DNA of 64,000 nucleotides, taken from Rhizophagus irregularis. Lineage: Eukaryota; Glomeromycota; Glomeromycetes; Glomerales; Glomeraceae. Each line of letters begins with the position of its first letter. Within the stretch, counting starts at the first letter, position 1. Shown piece after piece: positions 34,110 to 45,329 of this stretch. The translations under genes and the position numbers were made by a program. Under the pieces are notes generated by a model. That model made no database searches. It was given only the letters and a program-made list of their open reading frames with translations, and was not told the origin of the DNA. The stretch spans positions 2,852,001-2,916,000 of the forward strand of contig NC_089450.1 of NCBI RefSeq assembly GCF_026210795.1. The letters are read 5' to 3'.

Positions 34110-36234
34110 ACAGATGATGAAGGAATTGGTGCATTTCTTTGGTGATAGTGTACTTAAAAGTCGAACACATTCACAACCTGGATCTACGAATATTTTTACC
34201 GGTGTCACTGCAGACTGGAATGTTGCACGATCTTTATATTCAATAGCAGACATTCAATCTTGTATTGATAAAGTAAGACCTGTAAGATTTGGTGAACATC
34301 TGGTGAGTCTCGCTGATACACATATTTTCAGTAATTTTTTTTTTTAATATAATTCTAACATACTCAATAGAATTTATATGAACTCGAAGTTACTGCATAT
34401 AGTTCAGGTTATTGTCTTGGTAGTGCTAATTGGATGATTGATTGTGGAGGTGAAAAGGTAACTTAACATTAAAGATATGGATATGTTACTTACTAATTAA
34501 TTATTTACTTATTATAAGAAAAAAATTGAATCTTTTTTAATAGATTAGTATAGTGTCATCATCATCCACGGTACAAAATATACATCCTTTACCTTTTGAT
34601 GAGACGGTATTAAATAATGCTGATGTTATCATTCTTAGCGACTTGCGTGATAAGGATGGAGCTAGATTTGAAACCATTCTTATTGAAATTGGAAATTGTG
34701 TTGGTACGAATAAATATAATTTAAGCTTAGCATGATTTAATAACATTCTTTTAAATATTATAACTAATTAATTATAATTATAATTATTAGCCAACACTCT
34801 AAAAAATAAAGGAAATGTTTTATTCCCCTGTACGATGAATGGAATTATTTTTGATATAATAGGTTTTTTGAGTCAACATCTAAGGGCCGTAGGATTACGT
34901 GGTATTCCCTTCTATGCAGTATCTCCTATAGCTGAGGAATCCCTCAAATATTCTAATATATGTGGGGAGTGGTATGTAATTAATTGTTCCCTATAAAAAA
35001 AAAGTCTGGGAAAAACTTCGATAAATGATCATTGTTCTGAAAAATTTTTATACAATAATTGATATTAATCATGAAACAAGAACCAGATATTTGTTAATAC
35101 TATATTTATGTCATTAGGATGTGTACCGAGAGACAGCAAAAAATGTACTTGCCAGATAATCCGATGCATCATCAAGACATGATTGAGCAATCGTTATTAT
35201 ATTATGCATCTAGGGCTGATAGTTCATTACAGGAAAAATATCAAGAACCATGTGTTGTCTTCGCTGGACATCCGTCATTACGTAGAAGTGCAGCCATTAA
35301 TTTCATTAGAAAGTGGGGAAATAATTCAAACAATTCAATAATATTTACAGGTTTGTACATTGTAATAATTATTATTATATTACTTTTTCGTGTGATTAAT
35401 TAATGAAAAATTTAAAAAGAATCCGAGTATGATTGTGAGGAGGCGATGTCAGCGTTTGAAGGTTTACAAATAAAACCTATATATCTTCCAATTGACGATC
35501 AATGAGGTAACAAATATACTGAGAGAAAAGAAACCTCAACATGTTTTGATTCCTCAAAAGATTATAAAAGAATCGGGAAATATAAGGCCAAATTTACCGA
35601 ACTCATTAATTACTTTATATGAGTGTTTAGATATCGTTAATATTTCTATTAATTCACAATTTGTCAGGACTGTTATGACAGAAAATGTAAGTTTGATGTT
35701 TAATAATTATTTACACATGATTTGTTTGAATTCTCTAATAAAATAGTTTTATTGTTATTTAAGCTTGCTTCAAATATTGAATTGGTTAATCTTGGAAAAG
35801 ATTCGCTAATAGCATCATTGAATGGAACACTTAATATTCATAATACAATAACATCATTAACTTCAGCAGAAAATCAATTAAATCAACAAAGATATGTTTG
35901 TGGGGAATTTGATGTCTCAAAACTTATTAATGAATTAACTGAACAAATAGTAAGTTTTAAACAAAATAAAATCTTTTTTTTTTTAATAATAAAATATATT
36001 AATAATTTTCTTTAATTTTATTAGTATGGATGTAGAATAGACGAATTTGAAGAAGATAAGAGAAATTCAAGTTATAAAATTAGTTTAATATCACCAAAAG
36101 CAACGATTTATTTGAATAATGAAAATTTTTAAATTATTACAACTGATAATCAAACTAGGATTAAATTGACAAAGATCTTGATCGAACAATTAATCGTACC
36201 GTATTATGAAATGTATTCAAATAAATTATATTAA
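34110..36234 (+). pseudogene. INTS9-like gene, 3' part (copy B): exons 3-10
   Basis: Exons with GT..AG borders and consistent phases: 34110-34302, 34371-34457, 34544-34703, 34791-34971, 35118-35350, 35420-35686, 35764-35949 and 36025-36234. Signatures in INTS9 order: KELVHFFGD, SSGYCLGSANWMID, NADVIILSDL, GNVLFPC, FYAVSPIAEESL, QKMYLPDNP, CVVFAGHPSLR, IYLPIDD and KPQHVLIPQK. As in INTS9 generally, the zinc-binding nuclease residues of INTS11 are not expected. Two defects: a frameshift at about 35505 inside exon 8, and an in-frame TAA at 36130-36132, after which 33 further codons read on as the usual C-terminus to TAA 36232-36234. Exons 1-2 are not directly upstream; the Rep segment is. Introns are about 55-90 bases apart from one of about 145. 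Confidence 0.85.
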
Positions 36235-36239
36235 TAAAG

Positions 36240-38720
36240 TAATTAATATTGTGATTTGAAAACGTAAAATTTTTATATTTTACAAATTAAAAGCTAAAAA
36301 TACAAAGTGATTTTTTTACATGAAATTTATTTTAAACAATTAAAAAGTTTATTATAATAATAAAATAATAAAATTTCACAAGAAATGAATAATTTCATTA
36401 TTTTTGCGAGAAAAAGAATTTCTCATGGAGCAGAAAATTTTTAAAAATTTTATCCGTGAATATGATACATTTACCGGAAATAAAAACCCACGGAATAAAT
36501 TTTTTATATGCAGCCGAACTCCGAACTGGGGGACAAATTTTTTTTTCAAAGTCTTTTCATCTAAAATCATTTTTTTTTTTTTAGAGATCTTAGATGTTTA
36601 GTATAATTAACATAAATGGCAGATTACAAGCAAAATCGACTTGGCATTATGGCTATTTTTTGCCACTATTGAAACTATTAGATCTCTAAAAATGTTTGAT
36701 GTTTTTACAGTAAGAAAATAGGTTATCAGTTATGCATACATAATCATATTAGTAAAAATTCTTAATATTTTATAATAATATCTATTAAAATCAATGATTT
36801 AAAACTTTTTTTATATTATTTATTTGATGGGGGAATAGTCGAAGACTGTCTAGCATTAGGAATACTGTTGTGACCAATAGAAAGTAATGATATAGTCAAT
36901 ACTGTAATTATTAATAATTGTAATTAAAAAACGCAAATCATTATTTATATAAGTAATTAATAATATATTTGTGGATTAATTTATAATATAGATTTGATTA
37001 TCTGAAAATATAAGTCGATTTGTTTGTTATTATTGAGGCATCCCAGGTAAAGCTAGTGGTATATTATTTTATTTTATTCGCAATCACACGGGAAAAATGT
37101 AAAAAAGGTTAGGACAAAATACATCATCATGTTGAATCTTTAATTTGATGGAGGGGCTTAATAGGTTTCTCTAAAAGATTATTAATATAAATAAAAATTT
37201 TTTTCTTTGGAATAAAAAAATTTTTTTTTTTTATATATATATATGAAAAGATATAGTGCATGTTGTGTTTACCTATGGGGTATGATACGCACCAAAAAGG
37301 CAATTAAAATAATTTACTCATTTAATATGGAATTATTTTTGGCTGGGGTTATGAATTAACATAATTTTAATTTTATTTCCTAGATTTACTCTGTTATCAT
37401 CTTGCATTGTTTCAAATTCAAAATTTATGGTGTATTACTGCGGTTCTTTCTTTTTTTTTTTAAAAAAAAATGAAGTGTGATGGTGAGTTCTACGGGATGT
37501 AATTGAAAGTCAGATCGATACTAAAAGTAGTTGAAAGGGCATCATTTTGTGAAAATGAATTTAGTGAATTGAAATATACTGTAATTGATACGTTTATATT
37601 GTTTATATTTCACAATTTCACATATTTCTCTGTTCTATAAATTAATTATTTATATAATAAACATTTATATAGTCGAAGATCATAGATAAAAAAATTTTCA
37701 TTGATAAGATAATGACTTCATGACTTCATAAAGAAATTTAATTATTATTAAAATTAAAATATTTTTAGCATTATTACTATTTTATACAATTTTATTCAAT
37801 TTTATTCTCAGAGATTTGTTTCCATTCAAAAGTCGGGATTTATTCCGAGGGTTTAAAAGTCATACTGGGGTGATAAAATATTCGTACCCTAAATAAAATT
37901 TTAAATTTATTCTTACATCGTTTTTGTTTAGTTTGTTTATACTATAAATAATTTCTTTTTAAAAGCGTTCCAAAGAAATTGGTTACATTTATTTTTTTTT
38001 TTTAATACAGAAAATCTCGGCTAAATTTTTTTTTTTACCGCTTTTTTAAAGTTTTCAAAGTTAGAACCCATTTTTGCTAAAGGGAAATTCTAGTTACTTT
38101 TTGATTACTTTTAATTTTTTCGACACAATCATATAATAAGTGTTACAAATCCATTTTTTACGTTCATTTTATTTCCAAAAATTATTTTAATTTTTTTTTT
38201 CCGGATTATTCATTTATATTACATCCGTGAATATTCGTATAAATTTAATTATCATTCACTAATATATTTTTATCTTAAAATAAAGTATTTCCTATTCAGA
38301 AACGAGGATACTGGATTATTTATGTACAGTATGTCACAAAAAAAAATCGGAAAATCAATGGTTCAAATAAAAAAAAAATTTCACGTGATTTGGAATGATC
38401 TTATTCAGAAATTATAATCGGAGCTATCAAAATAATTATCCGAAAAAAAAATTTCATGAATTATCACATTTTAACGTACATAATGTACATGAAAAAAAAA
38501 GATCGATATTTATCTAAACTAAAAAAATTCATTTTATAATAAAAACTTTTTTTACAGTAGACATGTATGATCTTTTATTTGTATGATCTTCAACTAATAA
38601 TTTCCTTTTTTATATTTTCTTTGAAGTGGTTCTAAAATAGGCTAGATAAAAATTGATACCGGTTATCCCTGAGTCAGGACCGAGTCTTCAGATTTTTTTT
38701 TATAAAAAGAGGTATTTTCG
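36240..38720 (+). repeat. Repeats R2/R3 and R1, copies in the 36-38.7 kb block
   Basis: 36240-36700 belongs to R2. 36700-38300 matches 58650-60330 in the same orientation (landmarks GAGGCATCCCAGGTAAAGCTAG, TTACTGCGGTTCTTTC). 37435-38720 is also a reversed R1 copy (see 46862-47760). Low-complexity runs; no supported gene. Confidence 0.75.
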
Positions 38721-39199
38721 TTACCGGTTTTATTGAAAAAAATTAAAATTTCTTAATTTTGTGCTATAACCATTAATAATAACCTAATTTATTAAAATAC
38801 AACAATATTTTCAAAATCTTGAATATGAAATTAAGATATTAAAATATATACAAATACGTCGATTTCCCACTTAATTTGAATCTCATAATTTATTTAAACG
38901 AATTGAATTCTGAATCGTTCAAAGACACGAATTTTAAACTTACACTTAAACGTGTATTACTGCTATTATTACGAAACAATATTATCAAAAAAATTTTTAA
39001 GCTATTCTTTTAGAACCTAAAAACAGAAACGCCTAGATGTGCAAACATTATTAGTCCATTTTTTTTAATCATTTAAAGAATTCAATAATAAAAATAGTCT
39101 TTCGTGTTACAGAATAGGATTTTTTTTAGAAATTTTCTTCTCTCGAAAAAATATTCTTTATTCCATTAATTCAATAATCTATCAAAAAAAAAAATAACT
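38721..39199. other. Upstream flank of Gln/Asn-rich gene 2
   Basis: AT-rich DNA. At 38760-38890 a stretch similar to the F-box-like leader appears (ACCATTAATAATAACCTAATTT, then ATCTTGAATATGAAATTAAG and ATTTCCCACTTAATTTG). This is a short decayed copy of the gene start seen at 60670-60775. Confidence 0.5.
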
Positions 39200-39772
39200 A
39201 TGAATATTAATAATTCTCTACCAAGTAGTTTTAGTAACAATGTTTACGAATCCAATTCTCAAACAGCTGTTACCCAGCCTTACGATACATATACGCCTGT
39301 CACGTATAACAATAACGTTAACGTAATTTCTGATCAGAACAATGACGCCACTATTCCTCCTGATCACGCTTCGTTTAATCACTATCAACAACATATCCAG
39401 CAATCTGGCATTTCTAACAACAATGCTACTACTAGTAATCCTACTATTACTTCTGACCATAATCACTACCACAACTATCAACAACACATGTCCAATGTCG
39501 ATACAAACAATAACGTTACCTTTTCTTCTAGTAATAATAGTAATAATCATGGCGCTTTCACTCATCATAACAATCAACAATCCAATAACGTTTTTTCGCC
39601 ACCGCAATCTTACAACAATCAAAATCAACCTAGTAATCCATCACAATCAAATATTCTTCCTCTGCTTAATTCGTTTGGTATTAATATTAATTCTCCTCAG
39701 GCAACTATTATTATTATACCTACAACTAATTCGGATATTCTTCAACGAGTTCTTGCTCGGTTTCAACAATAA
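39200..39772 (+). CDS. Gln/Asn-rich low-complexity protein, paralogue 2
   Basis: 190 residues from ATG to TAA in one exon. The N-terminus contains NNVYESNSQTAVTQPYDTY, shared with paralogue 3. The middle is Asn/Gln/His/Ser-rich with HYQQHIQQ-like repeats. The last 45 residues repeat paralogue 1 almost exactly (GININSPQ, IIIIPTTNSDI, then VLARF). The first part of the 3' flank is conserved with paralogue 1. It thus links the other two: head like paralogue 3, tail like paralogue 1. Function unknown; composition suggests an intrinsically disordered, aggregation-prone protein. The frames overlapping it on both strands are shadows. Confidence 0.75.
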   Translation: MNINNSLPSSFSNNVYESNSQTAVTQPYDTYTPVTYNNNVNVISDQNNDATIPPDHASFNHYQQHIQQSGISNNNATTSNPTITSDHNHYHNYQQHMSNVDTNNNVTFSSSNNSNNHGAFTHHNNQQSNNVFSPPQSYNNQNQPSNPSQSNILPLLNSFGININSPQATIIIIPTTNSDILQRVLARFQQ

Positions 39773-42171
39773 ATTCTAACGTTCAATGAATAGGATTTTT
39801 CCCATTTGATAATATTTATTTCTTTTTTATTTATTTCTTTATATCTTTATATTTTAACATAATGGTATGGAGGAATATAAATGAAAAATTTTTTCATGGA
39901 ATAAAGAAATTTTTTTAGATATATGAAAAGATATAGTGTATGTTTTACTCTTAACTAACAATAAAACCAGCTCTATTTCGATAAACAGTTTAAAATATTT
40001 TAACAAATTATTGAATAAATACATTATTATAAGATTTATAAAAATCTAAAAAAAAAAAAAATTACAGAATCAAATTAAGTCGCCAACAAAAGGTGAACAA
40101 AGAAATAATCAACAATGAAGACACATTTTTTAACGGAACTTATTTTCATTATTTATTTTATTTTTCAATTCAATAGTTTATATGTCATTGTAAATTTTTA
40201 TATTAGGCAATAACAAAATAAAAATTTTCAAATCTGTTAGAAAAAGTTTATATTAATAATGTATAATATATTTTTATTTAAGTCAATAAAAGATATAATT
40301 TGAAAATTTTTTTTTTATGTAAATATTTGTTAACGTCCCTACCTAACAAAATTTGTTTTTTTAAAAGTCGGTATTTTTTAAATAATGTGAAACCATTCTA
40401 GGGTTTACTTTATAATTATATTTATACAGGGGGTAAAATATCGGACCCATGATAAGCTCGTGCCCACTCAAGAACATGATACCTAATTTTAACAGTTTTT
40501 TTTATATAAAATATTTAATTTTTAAATAATTAACGTGCTATTTATATAACCAATATTTCAATCCACCCTTGTTATACCTAATAGGCTGCAAAATAATCGA
40601 ACACTGCAGTTTTTATAATAAACTCTCGCTATTAGTAATCACAAATAATCACGAATTTTTTAAAAAAAATTTTTTTATGGTAATTATAGGGGGTAGCACA
40701 ATTTTGAAAAGCGCGATAATTTTGGGAGAATTAAAAATATTTGGGCTCTATAAGTACGTACTAGTTAAGATGAAGAAATGACACTGTTGACACTATATAT
40801 TTATTACAAAATATAACATTATGGAGAAAAATAAAAGCACGCTACCCGTCCATACAAGATAATTCGTGAATCTCTCATCGTCAAGAATACACTTTAAAAT
40901 GCAAAAATGAATAATTGGGAATATTAAACTTAATTTGCATATTAGGAAATAATAATTTGTGATAGTTTTTTATGATATTCGCACAAAATTCGATTAAAAT
41001 ATGGAATTCCAGAACTAATCCATATGGAAGACCGATCTACTTAAGGCTGTAGTACAGATAAATTATAAATAAGTCGTACTGTATATATACGGGAACAGGA
41101 ATTTTTTTCGCGAGAATTTTAATTTCTAAGTTCCTTGACGATATTCTTACAATCTACTTGGTATTTATATAAAGAGTGTAAATAATCTTCGTCCTTTTTG
41201 TATTTCGGGCCTGTTAACCAAAATGGTAACTTAACAACGGAAGTAAAAATTGACTTATTTTGAGGTCGTCTAAAAGCGGGACAAAGGCACATGATTTAGC
41301 ATTTTTTACAAACTGACTATTGAAAATCATGTGTATTTTTAGCCTGCTCTGCACTTAACTGTTAAGGAAAAAGTGGATTTTGAGTCGCGGTTACAAGTTA
41401 CAACGTATAGTAGTGCGTAAATGCATTTTATGTAAAATTTTCTAATAAATAACGCATGTACTGTTAAATATACTCTATTTGTGTATCAGTATAATTATTT
41501 TTTCTATTACAGTATTGTGAAACTGAAAATTTTCTAAACTTACGCGTTTCTTTACAAACTTCCTTTTATTATGAGTTATTTACTAACTCATAATATTTCT
41601 TTTTTCAAATCTGCCTGATTAAGTAAATTAACAATACTTTTCTTTTTGAAATTTCTATATCGATTCGTTTACTTTAAAAATTTTTTATCATCCAATTAGT
41701 GTCTAATCGATAGAATATGATTTTTAACCGACTTAAAATTCGAATATTAAAATATATTTTTATTTGAGACTTATAATCTAATAAAAATAATAGGCTTGGT
41801 TGGTCGTTACAAATTAGGTAGTCTTAATGTGGTAGTATAGTATAGTATGAAATTATACAAATTTATATGAAAGATAAATTTTATATGTATAATGCTCCTG
41901 AAAAGGGTCGGCCTAGCTGGCCCATACTATAAATCTAGTTTACAGTTTTTAAAAAAAATTAAATAATATTTTATTTAAATAATGTAAGAAATAAGATAAA
42001 ATGGTATACAGGTTATTTTTTGCGATAGGACTAAATATTTCTACTGTAGCAACTACTCATTATGTTAGAATATAAAGAAATAAATGAGAATAAATAAAGA
42101 AATAGAATACTACATGGTTATACATTGAATGAAATTCGAAAGATATTATTTACCACTAATAAATCAAAATT
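39773..42171. other. Intergenic region between the two converging Gln/Asn-rich genes
   Basis: It starts with the conserved 3' flank of paralogue 2. Around 40585-40730 CAAAATAATCGAAC and a degenerate complement could be the ends of a Tc1/mariner-like remnant, but they are weak. Near 41910 GGCCTAGCTGGCC is a small palindrome. No gene is supported. Confidence 0.45.
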
Positions 42172-43224
42172 TTATCGTTGAAACCTTGAAGAAGGATTAT
42201 TCAAAAAAGAAAGAACTTGCTGAATATCCGAATTAGGTATAATGATAAAATTTGTCTGAGGAGAATTAATGGTAATGTTAAGCGAAAGTGGAAACATAAC
42301 AGATTGAGGTGAAGAAAATTGCGGGGGTGAATCATTATTAGACGAAGATTGCTGATTATTATTGTGATTAGTGTTGTTTGAATTGTGATGATTATTATCA
42401 GTGGGCTGTTGATAATTGTGATGGTGATTAAGACCAAGAATAAAAGAATCAGTGTTGTTAGAGATGGCGGTTTGATGAATATATTGTTGATTATTAGCAT
42501 CATGTTGATGCTGATGATTAGGTGAAACAACATTGTGTTGCTGATATTGCTGATTAAGATTAGGTGAAGAGACATTGGTTTGATCAAGAGAGGTAGTAAC
42601 GTTATTGTTTGGTTGCCGACCGGGAGAGATAGTGGCGTTATTGCTATAGTAGTTAGAAATGTATTGTTGATAGTTAGCATCATATTGCTGCTGGTGATTG
42701 GGTGAAGCGACATTGTGTTGCTGATATCGCTGATTATGATTAGGTGAAGAAGCATTGGTTTGCTGATTAGGAGGTGTAGTGACATTATTGTTTGACATGG
42801 GTTGCTGACCGGAAGAGATGGTGACGTTATTAATAGCATCATATTGCTGTGGATTAGGTGAAGCTACATTGTGTTGCTGATATCGCTGATTATGATTAGG
42901 TGAAGAAACATTGGTTTGCTGATAAGGAGAGGTAGTGACGTTATTGCTATAGTTAGAAATGGCGTTACTATAGTTAGCATCATATTGCTGTTGGCAACTA
43001 GGTGAAGCGACATTGGGTTGCTGATATCGCTGATTATGATTAGAAACATTGGGTTGTTGATTGGGAGAGATAGTGTTTGACATCATGTGATCAGAAATTG
43101 TGTTATTAACGTTATTGACAGACATGGCAGGCAAATATGTATCGTGCGTCTGAGCAACAGTTGTTTGCGAATTTGATTCGTAGACATTATCACCAAAATT
43201 ATTTGAAGAATTATGAGTGACCAT
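42172..43224 (-). CDS. Gln/Asn-rich low-complexity protein, paralogue 3
   Basis: 350 residues on the minus strand, the longest of the three. The head has NVYESNSQTTVAQTHDTYLP, as in paralogue 2. The middle holds three to four copies of a roughly 50-residue block (NQRYQQHNVASPN, then QQYDANY, then NNVTTSP and QQTNxSSPN), which account for its extra length. The tail keeps NITINSPQ, IIIPNSDIQQVLSFLN, more diverged than in the other two. No signal peptide, membrane segment or enzymatic motif. Inferred: length differences come from expansion or loss of the internal block. It converges on paralogue 2 across 2.4 kb, so an inverted tandem duplication is plausible. Confidence 0.75.
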   Translation of the reverse strand: MVTHNSSNNFGDNVYESNSQTTVAQTHDTYLPAMSVNNVNNTISDHMMSNTISPNQQPNVSNHNQRYQQPNVASPSCQQQYDANYSNAISNYSNNVTTSPYQQTNVSSPNHNQRYQQHNVASPNPQQYDAINNVTISSGQQPMSNNNVTTPPNQQTNASSPNHNQRYQQHNVASPNHQQQYDANYQQYISNYYSNNATISPGRQPNNNVTTSLDQTNVSSPNLNQQYQQHNVVSPNHQHQHDANNQQYIHQTAISNNTDSFILGLNHHHNYQQPTDNNHHNSNNTNHNNNQQSSSNNDSPPQFSSPQSVMFPLSLNITINSPQTNFIIIPNSDIQQVLSFLNNPSSRFQR

Positions 43225-44032
43225 AGTTTTTATAAGTTATTGAATTGATGGAAATGATGAATATTTTTTTTTGAGGGAGGAGAATTTCAGAGGTTTTTAT
43301 ATTTTTTTTTCGAGAGAAAAGAATTTCAGAGGTTTTTATAAGAAAAAATCTTGTAAATACATCTATTCTTGTGTAGCACGAGAAGCTATTTTTGTTATTA
43401 AATTCTTTAAAACGATTAAAAGAACGGACCAATTGTGTTTTGCATGCTATTATTTTTCTTGCGTTTTGGCACGTTCGTCTCTTACTGATAAGACTTGATT
43501 TGTTAGTATCAAATTTTAAGTACGCGTAAAAACAATAAATTTCTTACATTATCATTGGATACTCACTCTACCGTTATCTTGATTTCAGCTGGAATTAATC
43601 AACAAGAGAATCAGTTTTTTACCTTATCAAGAAATATTTTCACTAAATAACTTTACTAAAAGTGATTGGAGGAAAATATTGATAGGATAGAAGAAAGATT
43701 TCAAAAAATAGATTATGATCAAACCAGTTTCTTTTTGTAATAATTTTAAATATTTCGGATAAATGATACTCATGTATCTATAACTTGGTTAAACTCATAA
43801 ATAATACAAACTCCATGTAAGTCGTGTAGTATAAATTAAAATATAATATAAAAACTATAATAAGGTGTGTTTAATCGACCGTTCACCGATAAAATAAAAC
43901 AAAATAAAATCTGAATGTTTACGTTAATTTTACAGTGAGGGTTATTTTACTCTTTAAAAGCGCCACACGTAAATACTGTCATGAGTGGAATGGTGCCGTT
44001 GAATTATAAAATTTTAAATTGGTAAAGTAGTA
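43225..44032. other. Upstream flank of paralogue 3
   Basis: It contains a short direct repeat AGAATTTCAGAGGTTTTTAT (about 43279 and 43320). Otherwise AT-rich with no gene seen. Confidence 0.5.
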
Positions 44033-44236
44033 TTGGAACACGTGAAACCACATGATGCAAATATTGAGTGTTTTGAGTATAATCTTGATTCATTGTTTTG
44101 GCATCATATTATTGTCGGTGTTCTTAAAGAGATGTCGTGGCACGAGCAAAAAAACAAGGAACAAAAGGTATTATCGATAATAAAAGGGTCTTTCATTTCA
44201 CTTCGAGTGCAATTGCTAGGAAAGTTTTTACAATAA
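44033..44236 (+). pseudogene. Coding-like fragment at the edge of the large inverted repeat
   Basis: About 67 codons starting TTG, with protein-like ANIECFEYNLDSLFWHHI and GVLKEMSWHEQKNKEQ. No ATG. The right part is inside the inverted repeat, whose other copy runs to the window end (64000). Not recognised. Confidence 0.3.
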
Positions 44237-45329
44237 CAGCGGCAGCGGACTTCACGATCCGTAAGTAAGTTATCTAAAGGTCGCTTCGAAAGCCCGGAGG
44301 AAATAGAGGTAGTCGCAACTTCCGTTCACTCATTTTTCTCAAGGTGAAAGAGGTAGATTCAAATGTTTATTTAGTAACCGCAGTCGTCATGCGCAGTGCT
44401 TAGGAATATGATCTCATCCATAATTATTTTGTTTCATTGGAGGCGAGTAATTCGATTCCAACCTGTATTTTGTTGTCATGATGATCTAATTACGTCAAAA
44501 ACATACAAAACGTTTCTTCGACGGAGTCCTATTCTTCCTAAATATGTTTTTCGTATTTTCTTATGGTAACAACATAGTTGATTCCTAAACGGTTCCTACG
44601 TATCTTTTTTGCCATTTTCTTCGTGTTCGTGTTCATAATATTTCTATATTTCTTTTCACGTGTGAGCAATGGTAATGTCGATAAATCGAATATACATTAG
44701 TCATTGTTAATTATTGACGAAGTTCTAACGTTTTTATCGTCCAATTCTTTCCAAAACTATGAAAATATTGGAAATTATGCTTTTTGGAATTGAGCCAAAA
44801 CGTAGATGTATTGATCTATATGCTTTGATGCATTAACGGAGTTCTATATTGGTTGTGTTTATTGGTACTTGTTGCTGCAATATCTAACTTTAAGTAATTT
44901 TTATAAATAAATGCACTGCCATGTGTGTTGCAACTGCAGCCGTTCGAAGGAAAGTGTGAGAAGGGCTATTTTTTTGCAAGGTTTATAGTCTTAAGACTGC
45001 TTGTATAGGTTTGAAGTTCGGGTTTGCAATTATGTTAATTATCGTAAAGACTTGTTAATTTTAAGAAATACTTTTATTTACTGACTCGCTTGCTAGTTAT
45101 CTATACCATCTTCTATTAAACACAAAAAAAAAGACGAGAAAAAATGATGAAACAAACTAAAAGCGATAATAGAGTATAAATAGTTGATGTAATAATGTAA
45201 TACAGGTGTAGGTTGGACGTGAAGGATCGTTCCAAAAAATTACGAGAATGAATTTTTTCATCAAAAATTGAGATCAGGTGTGCAAATTTATTTAATTCTT
45301 CGATTGGTATTTTTGCTTTATCATTAATA

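Noticed and set aside
40585-40730. Possible Tc1/mariner remnant with CAAAATAATCGAAC
   Set aside because: The second end is too degenerate and no TA duplication could be fixed; kept only as a remark.
42201-42842. 213-codon frame overlapping Gln/Asn-rich paralogue 3, and similar shadows at 7773-8210 and 39342-39779
   Set aside because: Shifted reading of codon-biased Gln/Asn repeats yields long Leu/Ile/Thr-rich frames; the true frame has the conserved tail.
44440-44475. TTCGATTCC next to a GC-richer patch, as in a tRNA T-arm
   Set aside because: No acceptor, D or anticodon stems at proper spacing; the mirrored copy at 63.6 kb does not fold either. No tRNA or rRNA was recognised anywhere in the window.
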